Part shown: piece after piece, positions 31,554 to 39,094 of the stretch
Layout of the letters: each line of letters opens with the position of its first letter
Position numbering within the stretch: the first letter of the stretch is position 1
Source: Paracoccaceae bacterium
GTDB taxonomy: Bacteria; Pseudomonadota; Alphaproteobacteria; Rhodobacterales; Rhodobacteraceae
Length of the DNA: 39,094 nt
NCBI GenBank assembly: GCA_020446815.1
Contig: JAGRDY010000013.1
Coordinates: 1-39,094, forward strand
Direction of reading: 5' to 3'
The notes under the pieces: generated by a model
Database searches by the model: none
The model's input: only the letters and a program-made list of their open reading frames with translations
What the model was told of the DNA's origin: nothing
Made by a program: the position numbers and the translations under genes

Positions 31554-33920
31554 ATGAACGAGCGCCATACGGACCACGGCCACACCCGCAATCCTGACGA
31601 CACCGTTCCGGCAGGTTTTGCAGGTACGGTCTACACCTGTCCAATGCATCCCGAGATCCGGCGCCCGGAACCGGGGGATTGTCCGAAATGCAACATGCAC
31701 CTGGTGCCAGAAGGCGAAGCCACTCCGCATCACGGCCATCACTACGCCGAACCGGACAGGACGAAGGACAGCTACGACACGGTTCCCGAGGGCTATGCCG
31801 GGCCGGTTTATACCTGCCCGATGCATCCGGACGTGCGCCAGCCCCATCCCGGCTCCTGCCCGATCTGCGGGATGGGGCTGGAGCTTGAGTCCGCCGCGAT
31901 GGAAGCCGAAGGGCCGAACCCTGAACTCGTCGACTTTACCCGCAGGTTCTGGGCTGGCGTCGTCCTAACCATTCCTTTGCTGGTGCTGACGATGGGGCCG
32001 TACCTCGGGTTTGGTGGTGTGCGCGAGATCTTCGGTGAGCGCGCGACGCTCTGGATCGAGCTCGTGCTCGGCACACCGGTCGTGCTCTGGTGCGGATGGC
32101 CATTCCTGGTCCGCGGATGGACTTCGTTCAGGACGATGAACCTGAACATGTTCAGCCTGATCGCCATGGGCGTGATCGCGGCCTGGATCTTCAGCGTCGT
32201 CGCGGTGCTCGCGCCGGGTGTATTCCCGGACGGCTTCCGCGATGCCGAGGGTCATGTTGGCGTCTATTTCGAGGCCGCAGCAGTGATTGTGACGCTCGTG
32301 CTTCTGGGACAGGTCATGGAGCTGCGCGCCCGCGAAGGCACCGGCAAGGCAATTCGCGCGCTTCTCGACATGGCGGCCAAGACCGCGCGCGTCCTCCGCG
32401 ACGACGGCAGCGAGGAGGAAGTGCCCCTGGAGCATGTCGAGGTCGGCGACCGGCTGCGCATACGTCCCGGCGACAAGGTGCCGGTCGATGGGGTCGTGAT
32501 TGAAGGCCGCTCGTCGATCGACGAGTCGATGATCACAGGCGAGCCGGTCCCGGTCGAGAAGGTTGCGGGCGACCCTGTGACCGGCGCCACGATCAATGGC
32601 ACTGGCAGCCTGATCATGGAAGCGACCCGCATCGGTGCCGACACTATGCTGAGCCAGATCGTCGAGATGGTCGCCAACGCGCAGCGCTCGCGCGCGCCGA
32701 TCCAGAAATATGCCGACAAGGTGTCGGGTTACTTCGTGCCGGCGGTGATCGGAATCGCGGTCCTGTCGTTTATCGGCTGGGCGCTCTGGGGGCCCGCGCC
32801 GGCACTGTCCTACGCGCTGATTGCGGCCGTGGCGGTACTGATCATCGCCTGTCCCTGTGCCCTTGGGCTCGCTACGCCGATGTCGATCATGACCGCCACG
32901 GGCCGTGGCGCGCAGGCGGGCGTTCTGATCAAGAATGCCGAAGCGCTCGAACGGTTCGAGAAGGTCGACACGCTCATCGTCGACAAGACCGGTACGCTGA
33001 CGGAAGGGAAGCCGAGGCTCGTCGGCGTCTTCCCCGAGGAGGGTCATGACGAAGCCGAGGTGCTGCGCCTAGCCGCCTCCCTCGAACGCGGCTCAGAGCA
33101 TCCACTGGCCGAGGCGATCGTAAGGGGTGCCGAGGAAAATGGCGTCGAGATGACCGAGGCTCAGGATTTCGAGGCAGTGACCGGCAAGGGTGTCAAGGGC
33201 AAGGTCGACGGGAAACCCGTTGCGCTCGGCAATCTGAAACTCGTTCAGGAGATGGGCCTTGAAGCGGCTGCTTTGACCGAAAAGGCGGACTTCCGCCGCG
33301 ACGAAGGCGAGACGGTGATGTTCGTGGTGGTGGACGGCCGGATTGCCGGCCTCGTCAGCGTCGCCGATCCGGTGAAAGAAACCACGCCCGCCGCGCTGAA
33401 GTCGCTGCACGACCTTGGTTTCCGCATCATCATGGCCACCGGCGACAACGAGCGTACGGCGAAAGCCGTGGCCGGACGTCTCGGCATCGACGAGATCCGC
33501 GCCGATGTCCTGCCCGAAGACAAGGCCCGCATCATCAAGGAGTTGCAGGATGGCGGCGCCAGGGTCGCGATGGCCGGCGACGGTGTCAACGACGCGCCCG
33601 CGCTGGCGCAGGCCGATGTCGGCATCGCGATGGGCACCGGCGCCGACGTCGCGATCGAAAGCGCGGGCTTCACGCTCGTCAAGGGCAATCTCGACGGGAT
33701 CGTCCGCGCCCGCAAATTGGCCCGCGCGACGATGCGCAACATCCGCCAGAACCTGTTCTTCGCTCTGATCTACAACGCCGCAGGCGTCCCGGTCGCGGCG
33801 GGTGTGCTGTTCCCGGTCCTCGGCATTCTCATCAGCCCGATGTTCGCCGCCTTCGCGATGAGCGCCTCCTCGATCTCGGTGGTGCTGAACGCGCTCAGGC
33901 TGCGGAGTGCCAAAATCTGA
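31554..33920 (+). CDS. Cu/Ag-translocating P1B-type ATPase with two N-terminal CPMHP metal-binding domains
   Basis: 788 residues starting [10 protein letters not shown], preceded by AAAGGAAA; the frame back to 31494 overlaps the promoter and is rejected. The N-terminus is His-rich and has two heavy-metal-binding domains (YTCPMHPEI...CPKCNMHL with Cys29, and YTCPMHPDV...[10 protein letters not shown] with Cys88) in place of HMA domains. The core has CPC at 433-435 ([13 protein letters not shown]), Asp477 in DKTGTLT, the GSEHPLAEA motif and [18 protein letters not shown]. This architecture is that of CopB/SilP-like exporters. It complements CopA at 12808, perhaps with higher capacity or different ion preference. 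It leads an operon with DUF2933, the methyltransferase-like protein and a cytochrome c. Confidence 0.95.
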   Translation: MNERHTDHGHTRNPDDTVPAGFAGTVYTCPMHPEIRRPEPGDCPKCNMHLVPEGEATPHHGHHYAEPDRTKDSYDTVPEGYAGPVYTCPMHPDVRQPHPGSCPICGMGLELESAAMEAEGPNPELVDFTRRFWAGVVLTIPLLVLTMGPYLGFGGVREIFGERATLWIELVLGTPVVLWCGWPFLVRGWTSFRTMNLNMFSLIAMGVIAAWIFSVVAVLAPGVFPDGFRDAEGHVGVYFEAAAVIVTLVLLGQVMELRAREGTGKAIRALLDMAAKTARVLRDDGSEEEVPLEHVEVGDRLRIRPGDKVPVDGVVIEGRSSIDESMITGEPVPVEKVAGDPVTGATINGTGSLIMEATRIGADTMLSQIVEMVANAQRSRAPIQKYADKVSGYFVPAVIGIAVLSFIGWALWGPAPALSYALIAAVAVLIIACPCALGLATPMSIMTATGRGAQAGVLIKNAEALERFEKVDTLIVDKTGTLTEGKPRLVGVFPEEGHDEAEVLRLAASLERGSEHPLAEAIVRGAEENGVEMTEAQDFEAVTGKGVKGKVDGKPVALGNLKLVQEMGLEAAALTEKADFRRDEGETVMFVVVDGRIAGLVSVADPVKETTPAALKSLHDLGFRIIMATGDNERTAKAVAGRLGIDEIRADVLPEDKARIIKELQDGGARVAMAGDGVNDAPALAQADVGIAMGTGADVAIESAGFTLVKGNLDGIVRARKLARATMRNIRQNLFFALIYNAAGVPVAAGVLFPVLGILISPMFAAFAMSASSISVVLNALRLRSAKI

Positions 33921-33935
33921 CGAAAGGATCTGCAA

Positions 33936-34199
33936 ATGAACGACATGAACACTCACGACGAACACGCCGAAACTGTAGGGCCGGTCTCGACAGGCTTCTG
34001 GAAGTCACGGGCCGGCATCAGCCTGGTGGTCGCATTAGCGGTCGGCGGCCTGATGCTTGGATATGAGCATCGCGTGCACATCCTCGGCAGCGACTGGTTG
34101 CTCTGGCTGCCGCTCCTGCTTTGCGTCGGCATGCACTTCTTCATGCACGGCGGGCATGGCGGTCACGGCGGCAAGCATGGCGGAGGCGGGCAGACATGA
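33936..34199 (+). CDS. DUF2933 small membrane protein
   Basis: 87 residues. A charged N-terminus (MNDMNTHDEHAE) leads into two hydrophobic helices (about 26-42 and 53-70) and a Gly/His tail (FFMHGGHGGHGGKHGGGG) suited to binding soft or borderline metals. The pattern matches DUF2933, found almost always beside copper/silver efflux genes. It follows the ATPase by 15 nt and its stop overlaps the next start (ATGA), so it is translationally coupled to the methyltransferase-like gene. It is likely an inner-membrane accessory of metal export. Confidence 0.88.
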   Translation: MNDMNTHDEHAETVGPVSTGFWKSRAGISLVVALAVGGLMLGYEHRVHILGSDWLLWLPLLLCVGMHFFMHGGHGGHGGKHGGGGQT

Positions 34200-34849
34200 C
34201 CTCTGCGCCGCAAGCCTACGGCCTTTGGACACTGGTAATCGTCAACTCGGCCGTCTTCATCCTTTTTGCGCTGAGCTTCTTCAGGCCGCAGACGGAGCGT
34301 GACTGGCGCAGCCTCGGTGCTTTCAGCGCCTTCGTGGTGGCGCTGTTTACCGAGATGTACGGATATCCCCTAACGCTTTACGTTCTGTCGGGCTGGTTGC
34401 AGTCTGCCTATCCCGGGGTGAACTGGTTTGCTCACGATTCCGGCCACCTGCTCGAGATGATGTTCGGCTGGAAGTCGAATCCGCATTTCGGCCCCTTCCA
34501 CCTGATCAGCTTCGCGCTGATCGGCGGTGGCTTCTGGCTGATCGCGGCCGCCTGGCATGTGCTCTGGGCCGCCCAGCGAAGCGGGAAGCTCGCCGTCACC
34601 GGTCCTTATGCTCGGATCCGCCATCCGCAATATGTTGGCTTCGTCCTGATCCTCACCGGCTTTCTCGTTCAATGGCCGACCCTTCTGACGCTCGCGATGT
34701 ATCCGTTCCTCGTCTGGATGTATGTCCGGCTCTCGCGGGTCGAGGAACGGGAGAGCGAACGGCGGTTCGGCGACGCCTATCGTCGGTATGCGGCGCGGGT
34801 TCCGGCGTTTCTGCCTGAACTGTCCGTCGGAACCGGCGAGAGAACATGA
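34196..34849 (+). CDS. Isoprenylcysteine carboxyl methyltransferase (ICMT)-family membrane protein
   Basis: 217 residues from the ATG overlapping the DUF2933 stop; the longer frame back to 34121 lies inside DUF2933. Four or five TM helices are followed by the ICMT/PEMT signature: TGPYARIRHPQYVGFVLILTGFLVQWPTLLTL, then RLSRVEERESERRFGDAYRRYAARVPAFLP. Eukaryotic relatives methylate prenylated cysteines with S-adenosylmethionine; bacterial members have other, mostly unknown, targets (lipids or small molecules). It commonly travels with DUF2933 and copper ATPases. Its role in copper handling is unknown. Confidence 0.9.
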   Translation: MTSAPQAYGLWTLVIVNSAVFILFALSFFRPQTERDWRSLGAFSAFVVALFTEMYGYPLTLYVLSGWLQSAYPGVNWFAHDSGHLLEMMFGWKSNPHFGPFHLISFALIGGGFWLIAAAWHVLWAAQRSGKLAVTGPYARIRHPQYVGFVLILTGFLVQWPTLLTLAMYPFLVWMYVRLSRVEERESERRFGDAYRRYAARVPAFLPELSVGTGERT

Positions 34850-34950
34850 AAGTGGAGCCTGATCGACACTTGTTCGGGATTGGCCGCGCCGAAATGCGCA
34901 AGCGATGTCAGTCGCCGAGAGGTTCAACCAGAAGAGAGAAGGAGAAAATC

Positions 34951-35460
34951 ATGAACAGAACCGTTTCCGCATTGATCGCGGGTATCGCCATATCGTGGAT
35001 ATCGCCACTTTATGCCCAGGAAAGCTCAGGGATGATGAGCGGCGACGCAATGCGTCAGATGATGAGCTCTGGTCTTATTCTGCCCAAGCTCGATGCGACC
35101 AAAGGCCGAGAGTTGTTCGCGGCGAAGGGTTGTGTCGTCTGCCATTCGATCAACGGCGTCGGCGGAGAAGATGCGCCAGCGCTCGATGCAGAATACATGG
35201 ACTTGCCGATGAATCCCTTTGAGTTCGCCGCGCGGATGTGGCGCGGCGCACCTGCGATGGTCGAGGCGCAGGAGGACGAAATCGGCGGGCAGATCGAGTT
35301 CACTGGCGAGGAACTGGCCAATATCATTGCCTTCGTTCACGACGCCGATGAGCAGAAGAAGTTCTCCGAAAGCGACATCCCTGGGAATATTGAAGGGATG
35401 ATGCACCATATGGGCGAGGAGGATCATCACGGCGACGGTGAGACTGACGATCACGGATGA
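34951..35460 (+). CDS. Periplasmic cytochrome c with Met/His-rich ends
   Basis: 169 residues from MNRTVSALIAGIAISW (signal peptide, AQE junction near residue 22), with a good AGAAGGAG ribosome-binding site; the frame from 34846 overlaps the previous gene and is not needed. The heme motif CVVCH is at 61-65. Before the heme is a Met-rich stretch (SGMMSGDAMRQMMSSG), and the C-terminus is His/Asp/Glu-rich (MMHHMGEEDHHGDGETDDHG), both suited to copper. The axial ligand is probably a Met after PMNPFEFAARMWRGAPAM. It is the last gene of the ATPase operon. Confidence 0.9.
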   Translation: MNRTVSALIAGIAISWISPLYAQESSGMMSGDAMRQMMSSGLILPKLDATKGRELFAAKGCVVCHSINGVGGEDAPALDAEYMDLPMNPFEFAARMWRGAPAMVEAQEDEIGGQIEFTGEELANIIAFVHDADEQKKFSESDIPGNIEGMMHHMGEEDHHGDGETDDHG

Positions 35461-35524
35461 ACCGGTGAACTCGATCCAGCGCTTCTTGGAATGGAGCCCA
35501 AGCGACGTTTGATTGCACAGGCAG

Positions 35525-36676
35525 TCAGGATGCCCGAATGCGGTTGGAGAGGATCAACCCAAGAACTGCCAGGAACGCAGACGCAGCCGACCCTACGAGT
35601 ACTGCGAGTTTGGCTGCGTCCGCGCGGGCAGGATCATCGAACGACGCCGTAACGAAGAACAGGCTCATCGTGAACCCAATGCCGGCGAAAAGGGCCGCGC
35701 CGGCCGCATCCTTCCAGTTTGTTCCCGCCGGGAGTGAACCGACCCGCAACCAGATCGCGCCGTATGTACCCGTCATGATTCCGATCGGTTTTCCGATGAT
35801 GAGGGCGAGAATGATGCCGTATGTGACCGAGTCGGCGTACCAATCCGCACGAATTTCGTTCAGGGGAATGCCGGCATTGAAAAAGGCGAACGCTGGCACG
35901 ACTACGAAAAGAGAAACGGGAGCCAGACGACGCTCTGCACGGCCCGCCGGAAATACTCCCGAAGGCAGCGCCAGCCCGATGATCGCTCCCGCGATGGCGC
36001 CCTCGAGACCGGATCCGACCAGCCCAGCCCAAAGAAGGACGCCAGCAAACAGATAAAGGCTTACCGTTCCGCTTGAACGCCAGTTCAGCACTGCCAAGCC
36101 CAAAAGGCCTGCCGCAATAGCGGCCAGGGGCAACCCGACTTCGATCTCACCGTAGAATACGCCGATCACGACAACCGCGCCGAGGTCGTCGAAAATCGCG
36201 ACTGCCGTTATGAAAGCCAGCAATCCGGAAGACACGGCTGAGCCGAAGAACGACATGAGCCCGAGTACCAGTACGACGTCCGTCGCGATGGGAACGCCCC
36301 ATCCCCGCAAGGCCTCCGGATCTCCGTAATTGAGTGTCAGGTAAATGAGCGCGGGCGCTGCCATACCGCCGAGGGCCGCCGCGGCCGGCAGAGTCGCGCG
36401 CGCTGGCGAGGAAAGAACGCCCGATGTCATCTCGCGTTTGGTGTGCAGGCCGATGTGGAAGAAGAATATGACCAGAAGGCCCTGATTGATCCAATCGATC
36501 AGCGGCGCTTCGACGATCAGCGGCGCGATGCCGAACCGGAGCGGATAGTGATGGATGACCGCATACAACTCCGACAACGATGAATTCGCGGACAGCATCC
36601 CCAGGCCGATGGCGAGAAGCATTGCGATGCCGCCACAACGTTCTTCGGTCACCATTCCCTCCGACCTATCCCGCAC
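35525..36676 (-). CDS. NhaA-family Na+/H+ antiporter with altered carboxylates
   Basis: 383 residues, 11-12 hydrophobic helices. NhaA landmarks are present: PALIYLTLNYGDPEALRGWGVPIATD (equivalent of Asp133), AIFDDLGAVVVI (the essential Asp163/164 pair), LIIGKPIGI (Lys300) and GIGFTMSLF. Against E. coli NhaA, the usual INDAL is INQGL (D65 to Q) and VGLEVKRE is IGLHTKRE (E78 to H). The ion-binding core is thus intact, but the pH-sensor/entry cluster is changed. The start is uncertain: the GTG at 36676 gives the family's normal N-terminal length, while the ATG at 36655 is the alternative. It is convergent with the cytochrome gene; the 195 bases on its right hold nothing I recognise. Confidence 0.9.
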   Translation of the reverse strand: MRDRSEGMVTEERCGGIAMLLAIGLGMLSANSSLSELYAVIHHYPLRFGIAPLIVEAPLIDWINQGLLVIFFFHIGLHTKREMTSGVLSSPARATLPAAAALGGMAAPALIYLTLNYGDPEALRGWGVPIATDVVLVLGLMSFFGSAVSSGLLAFITAVAIFDDLGAVVVIGVFYGEIEVGLPLAAIAAGLLGLAVLNWRSSGTVSLYLFAGVLLWAGLVGSGLEGAIAGAIIGLALPSGVFPAGRAERRLAPVSLFVVVPAFAFFNAGIPLNEIRADWYADSVTYGIILALIIGKPIGIMTGTYGAIWLRVGSLPAGTNWKDAAGAALFAGIGFTMSLFFVTASFDDPARADAAKLAVLVGSAASAFLAVLGLILSNRIRAS

Positions 36677-36871
36677 TCAGTATCCGCCCGCGCCGCCGCG
36701 CATGGAGCGGTTGTCCACTCGTCTCGGAGTTCAATGGCCGAAGGAGAACAGAAATTTGGCTCGCGGCTCTGGAGGCGGTTTCTCGTCACAGACGGCCTGG
36801 CTTCCGAGCTTTGTCTGCACGTTTCTTTCGATTTGTCGGGCGCAGCTCCGTACCCCATATGCGGTCAACCC

Positions 36872-37558
36872 CTAGGAAAACAGCACGGGACATTCCCGGG
36901 CGCATTTGTTGCGCAGGATGATGTAGATGAGGTGCAGCGTTCCAAGTCCGGCCAGCAGGCAGAAGAACGATATGTAGGCATAGCGCAGGAACAGGATGTC
37001 GACCACGACCACTGTGACGATCGTCAGGGCGAACCAGCGCATGTGGTAGTAGGTTGAGATTAGGGGCGGCACGATGATCAGGAAAAGGTAGATCACATAG
37101 GTCATCCAGCGTGGCATGAGGTAGTCGAGGATCATCGTGCCTTCGTAGGCCAGTGACTTCTGATTGACCGTGACCTCGATCCAGCCCGGGTTAACCAGAT
37201 GCGGCACATAGAGTGCCAGACCGAAGGCGAGCCCAGCCAAAGACATCGCTAGCATCCAGGGTTTTCGGGTGCTGCCTGGCGGTTCCAGAACGTAGGTGGC
37301 GAGCGGAATCCAGAAAGGCCACATGAACCAGGTGAAGAAGATGAACCCCAGCGCTCCCAGCAGGGTCGTCCAAGGATCGCCCGTGTTCACGCCCCACCAG
37401 ACATTGCCTTCCATGAATTGCTGGAGCCCGGCAAAAAGTGGCATCACCGCGACCGCGAGATAGCGCTTGTTGATCTTGGCCGACTTGGCGACCGCCAAGG
37501 CGCCGCCTCCAATGAGAAGGACGCTGGCGGCATAACTGACAGTTTGCGACAGACACAT
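36872..37558 (-). CDS. DUF6629-family membrane protein
   Basis: 228 residues and about seven TM helices. The N-terminus MCLSQTVSYAASVLLIGGGALAV and the segment AVMPLFAGLQQFMEGNVWWGV match the DUF6629 family (typical start MCFS). The C-terminus NKCARECPVLFS adds two cysteines. AGGAT precedes the ATG. The function is unknown; the regular Trp/Phe-rich helices suggest an integral inner-membrane protein. It is on the same strand as lgt, 128 nt downstream of it, and upstream of the NhaA-like gene. Confidence 0.82.
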   Translation of the reverse strand: MCLSQTVSYAASVLLIGGGALAVAKSAKINKRYLAVAVMPLFAGLQQFMEGNVWWGVNTGDPWTTLLGALGFIFFTWFMWPFWIPLATYVLEPPGSTRKPWMLAMSLAGLAFGLALYVPHLVNPGWIEVTVNQKSLAYEGTMILDYLMPRWMTYVIYLFLIIVPPLISTYYHMRWFALTIVTVVVVDILFLRYAYISFFCLLAGLGTLHLIYIILRNKCARECPVLFS

Positions 37559-37618
37559 GTGTGATCATCCTAATGATGGCCCTGAGGTCTGGCCGGTTGC
37601 TGGGGACGAAATTTAGGT

Positions 37619-37690
37619 TCACCTCGGCATCTCCGCGGACATGCACATGATGGGGCAGGCGTACGAATGCAGCGCGCGAACGATGGTCAT
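37619..37690 (-). CDS. Possible 23-residue Cys/Met-rich peptide coupled to lgt
   Basis: An ATG at 37690 overlaps the lgt stop codon (ATGA) and opens 23 codons to a [23 protein letters not shown] and three more residues. [10 protein letters not shown] recalls the start of CPM-type heavy-metal-binding domains (YTCPMHP), but the rest of that domain is absent in all frames, so it is either a tiny metal-binding peptide, a remnant, or chance. Confidence 0.3.
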   Translation of the reverse strand: MTIVRALHSYACPIMCMSAEMPR

Positions 37691-38592
37691 GCTGTTTGCT
37701 CGCGGCGTGACTGCCTGAACGACAGCCAGAGCAGACCGATGCCCACGGCCACCATTGGCAGTGAAAGTGTCTGCCCCATCGTGAGGCCCCAGTCGCCAAA
37801 CTGTAGCGCATAGCCGGTCGGGTTGCTGGCAGTCACGAACTGCGCGTCCGGCTGACGGAACAGTTCGACGAAGCTTCGGGCGAGGCCGTAACCAACGAGG
37901 AAAGCGCCTGTTATGGCTCCGGGCCTTCTAAGCCAGCCGCGACGCCAGGCGAGAACCAGGAGCAGCGCGCCGAGCAGCAGACCTTCCAGCAGCGCCTCGT
38001 AAAGCTGCGACGGATGTCTTGCGCACAGCCCCTCGATCCCGGGGCATGTCTGTGCAGCCTCCCCGGGAAAGATCACCGCCCAGGGCAGGTCCGCCGGCCG
38101 TCCCCAGAGCTCGTTGTTGATGAAATTTGCGAGACGCCCGAGAAACAGGCCGGGCGGCGTTGCCAGGGCGAGAAGATCGGCCGTGCCGAGAATTGACGCA
38201 TGTTGGCGCATACAGTAGGCCAGCCCTGCGACCGCTACGCCGGCGAAGCCCCCGTGGAACGACATGCCCCCCTGCCAGACCTTCAGGATTTCGAGCGGGT
38301 TGGCCAGGTAGTATTCGGGCTGATAGACCAGCACGAAGCCGAGCCTTCCACCGACGACCACCCCGATGATGATCCAGGTCAGGAGATTCTCGATCTGATG
38401 CGGCGAAAGCGGCGGCCCGGATGCCGGCCAGAATGCCGCGCGCCTGACCGCCGCGACGCAGAGGCGCCAGCCCATCAACAGGCCGACGATATAGGCAAGC
38501 GCGTACCAACGCAGCGCCAATGTGACGGTGCCGATCTCGATCGAGAATATCTCTGGCCCGATGTCGGGGAATGGAAGCGCGGCGGTCAGCAT
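37687..38592 (-). CDS. lgt: Prolipoprotein diacylglyceryl transferase Lgt (island copy)
   Basis: 301 residues from [17 protein letters not shown]; 17 further upstream residues in the frame overlap the permease gene and are not needed. Lgt moves a diacylglyceryl group from phosphatidylglycerol to the lipobox cysteine in the inner membrane. Motifs are [24 protein letters not shown] (109-115), the Lgt signature [15 protein letters not shown] (152-166) and [13 protein letters not shown]. Seven TM helices are expected. As an essential gene, lgt normally occurs once in the core genome; a copy in an accessory cluster is probably an additional, perhaps stress-specialised, enzyme. It begins 10 nt after the stop of the permease gene. 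Confidence 0.95.
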   Translation of the reverse strand: MLTAALPFPDIGPEIFSIEIGTVTLALRWYALAYIVGLLMGWRLCVAAVRRAAFWPASGPPLSPHQIENLLTWIIIGVVVGGRLGFVLVYQPEYYLANPLEILKVWQGGMSFHGGFAGVAVAGLAYCMRQHASILGTADLLALATPPGLFLGRLANFINNELWGRPADLPWAVIFPGEAAQTCPGIEGLCARHPSQLYEALLEGLLLGALLLVLAWRRGWLRRPGAITGAFLVGYGLARSFVELFRQPDAQFVTASNPTGYALQFGDWGLTMGQTLSLPMVAVGIGLLWLSFRQSRREQTA

Positions 38593-38602
38593 CGGCAAAG
38601 TC

Positions 38603-39094
38603 CTATTCGTGCGAGTGGGATTGGCTGGCGGTTCGGTCGCCACCGCCCAGGCGAAGGAACGACCATTCGAATGCGAAGACCGCTGCCATCAGCCCGACAG
38701 AAACGAGAACGATGAGCGGGTCGCCCCGCCACTTCATCACGGCGAATGCCGACAGCACGACTGCATCGAAGGCGATTGCGCTCAAGAGAACCCAGCTGGC
38801 GGCTTTGATCTCTTGCCTTCGGTGGCGAAACACACCCCAGTGGATGATGATGTCCATCACCAGGTAGAAGAATGCGCCGAGGGACGCGATCCGGCCGAGA
38901 TCAAAGAACACCGTGAGAAAGCCGGCAATGACGACGGTATAGACAAGCGTATGGTCGCGTATGGCCCCGGGCATTCCGAAATGGCTGTGCGGGATCAGCT
39001 TCATGTCGGTCAACATGGCCAGCATCCGCGAGACGGCGAAGATGCTGGCGATCAGACCCGAGGATGTCGCCACCAAGGCCAGAAGCACCGTGAG
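38603..39094 (-). CDS. APC-superfamily permease, C-terminal part (5' end outside window)
   Basis: Only the last ~163 residues are seen; the frame is open to the right edge and the GTG at 39088 is internal. Several TM helices are present, with the segment [29 protein letters not shown] typical of amino-acid/polyamine permeases of the APC superfamily, then [39 protein letters not shown]. The C-terminus ends SQSHSHE. Its substrate cannot be inferred. It lies 10 nt upstream of lgt, so the two are co-transcribed. Confidence 0.75.
   Translation of the reverse strand, partial: LTVLLALVATSSGLIASIFAVSRMLAMLTDMKLIPHSHFGMPGAIRDHTLVYTVVIAGFLTVFFDLGRIASLGAFFYLVMDIIIHWGVFRHRRQEIKAASWVLLSAIAFDAVVLSAFAVMKWRGDPLIVLVSVGLMAAVFAFEWSFLRLGGGDRTASQSHSHE

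Noticed and set aside
37619-37690. Reading the 23-codon frame as a full heavy-metal-binding domain
   Set aside because: The CPKCGM half of that domain is missing in all frames downstream; listed only as a low-confidence peptide.
1-39094. CRISPR arrays, insertion sequences, integrases, tRNA or rRNA genes
   Set aside because: None could be recognised by eye in either strand.

Overview
The window looks like chromosome of a Rhodobacterales-type alphaproteobacterium. It is GC-rich, it carries a HmrR/CueR-type MerR regulator, and its core genes (truB, a DUF2233 protein, a GNAT protein) have the character seen in that order. No rRNA, tRNA, CRISPR array, transposase or integrase was recognised. The sequence divides into a short core segment (1 to about 6932) and a long accessory segment (about 6933 to the right edge) concerned with copper and with periplasmic redox and thiol chemistry.

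Core segment: the 3' end of a large secreted protein with DUF11 and SdrD-B-like domains, then a 1197-residue outer-membrane beta-barrel protein (both +). A GNAT acetyltransferase and truB follow on the - strand, then the C-terminal two thirds of a DUF2233 phosphodiester-glycosidase gene. That gene breaks off at about 6933, inside a conserved motif, and I read this as the edge of an inserted island.

Island, 6.9-19 kb: - strand genes for a diheme cytochrome c, a cytochrome c' with a Met/His-containing insert, a small exported protein, an L,D-transpeptidase, a YqaA-family membrane protein, a Met-rich multicopper oxidase, another small exported protein, CueR and the Cu+-ATPase CopA. A divergent copZ (+) follows, then a - strand operon of cytochrome c, multicopper oxidase, cytochrome c and DsbA-like protein.

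Island, 19-26.5 kb: a + strand lipoprotein, ScsC-like and ScsB/DsbD-like operon; a two-component system (-) whose sensor has a His/Met-rich periplasmic loop; then + strand genes for a Met-rich EF-hand protein, a 31-residue membrane peptide, a DUF302 protein and a third small exported protein.

Island, 26.6-39 kb: a beta-propeller protein; an overlapping trio of beta-CASP metallo-RNase-like protein, AMP/thymidine phosphorylase and divergent PRPP synthetase; a second Cu/Ag-type P-ATPase with two metal-binding CPMHP domains; DUF2933, an isoprenylcysteine methyltransferase-like protein and a cytochrome c. On the - strand follow an NhaA-like antiporter lacking two canonical carboxylates, a DUF6629 protein, an extra lgt and the C-terminus of an APC-type permease cut by the window edge.

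The unifying regulatory signal is a set of CueR-like promoters (TTGACC-type -35 followed by a TTCC-N6/7-GGAA dyad). They lie upstream of copA, copZ, the second ATPase, the cytochrome/oxidase operon, the lipoprotein-scs operon and, more weakly, the L,D-transpeptidase operon. Inferred logic: CueR senses cytosolic Cu(I); two ATPases with the chaperone CopZ export it; two multicopper oxidases oxidise it in the periplasm, with c-type cytochromes as possible electron partners; Scs proteins repair copper-damaged thiols; and the two-component system may sense periplasmic metal.
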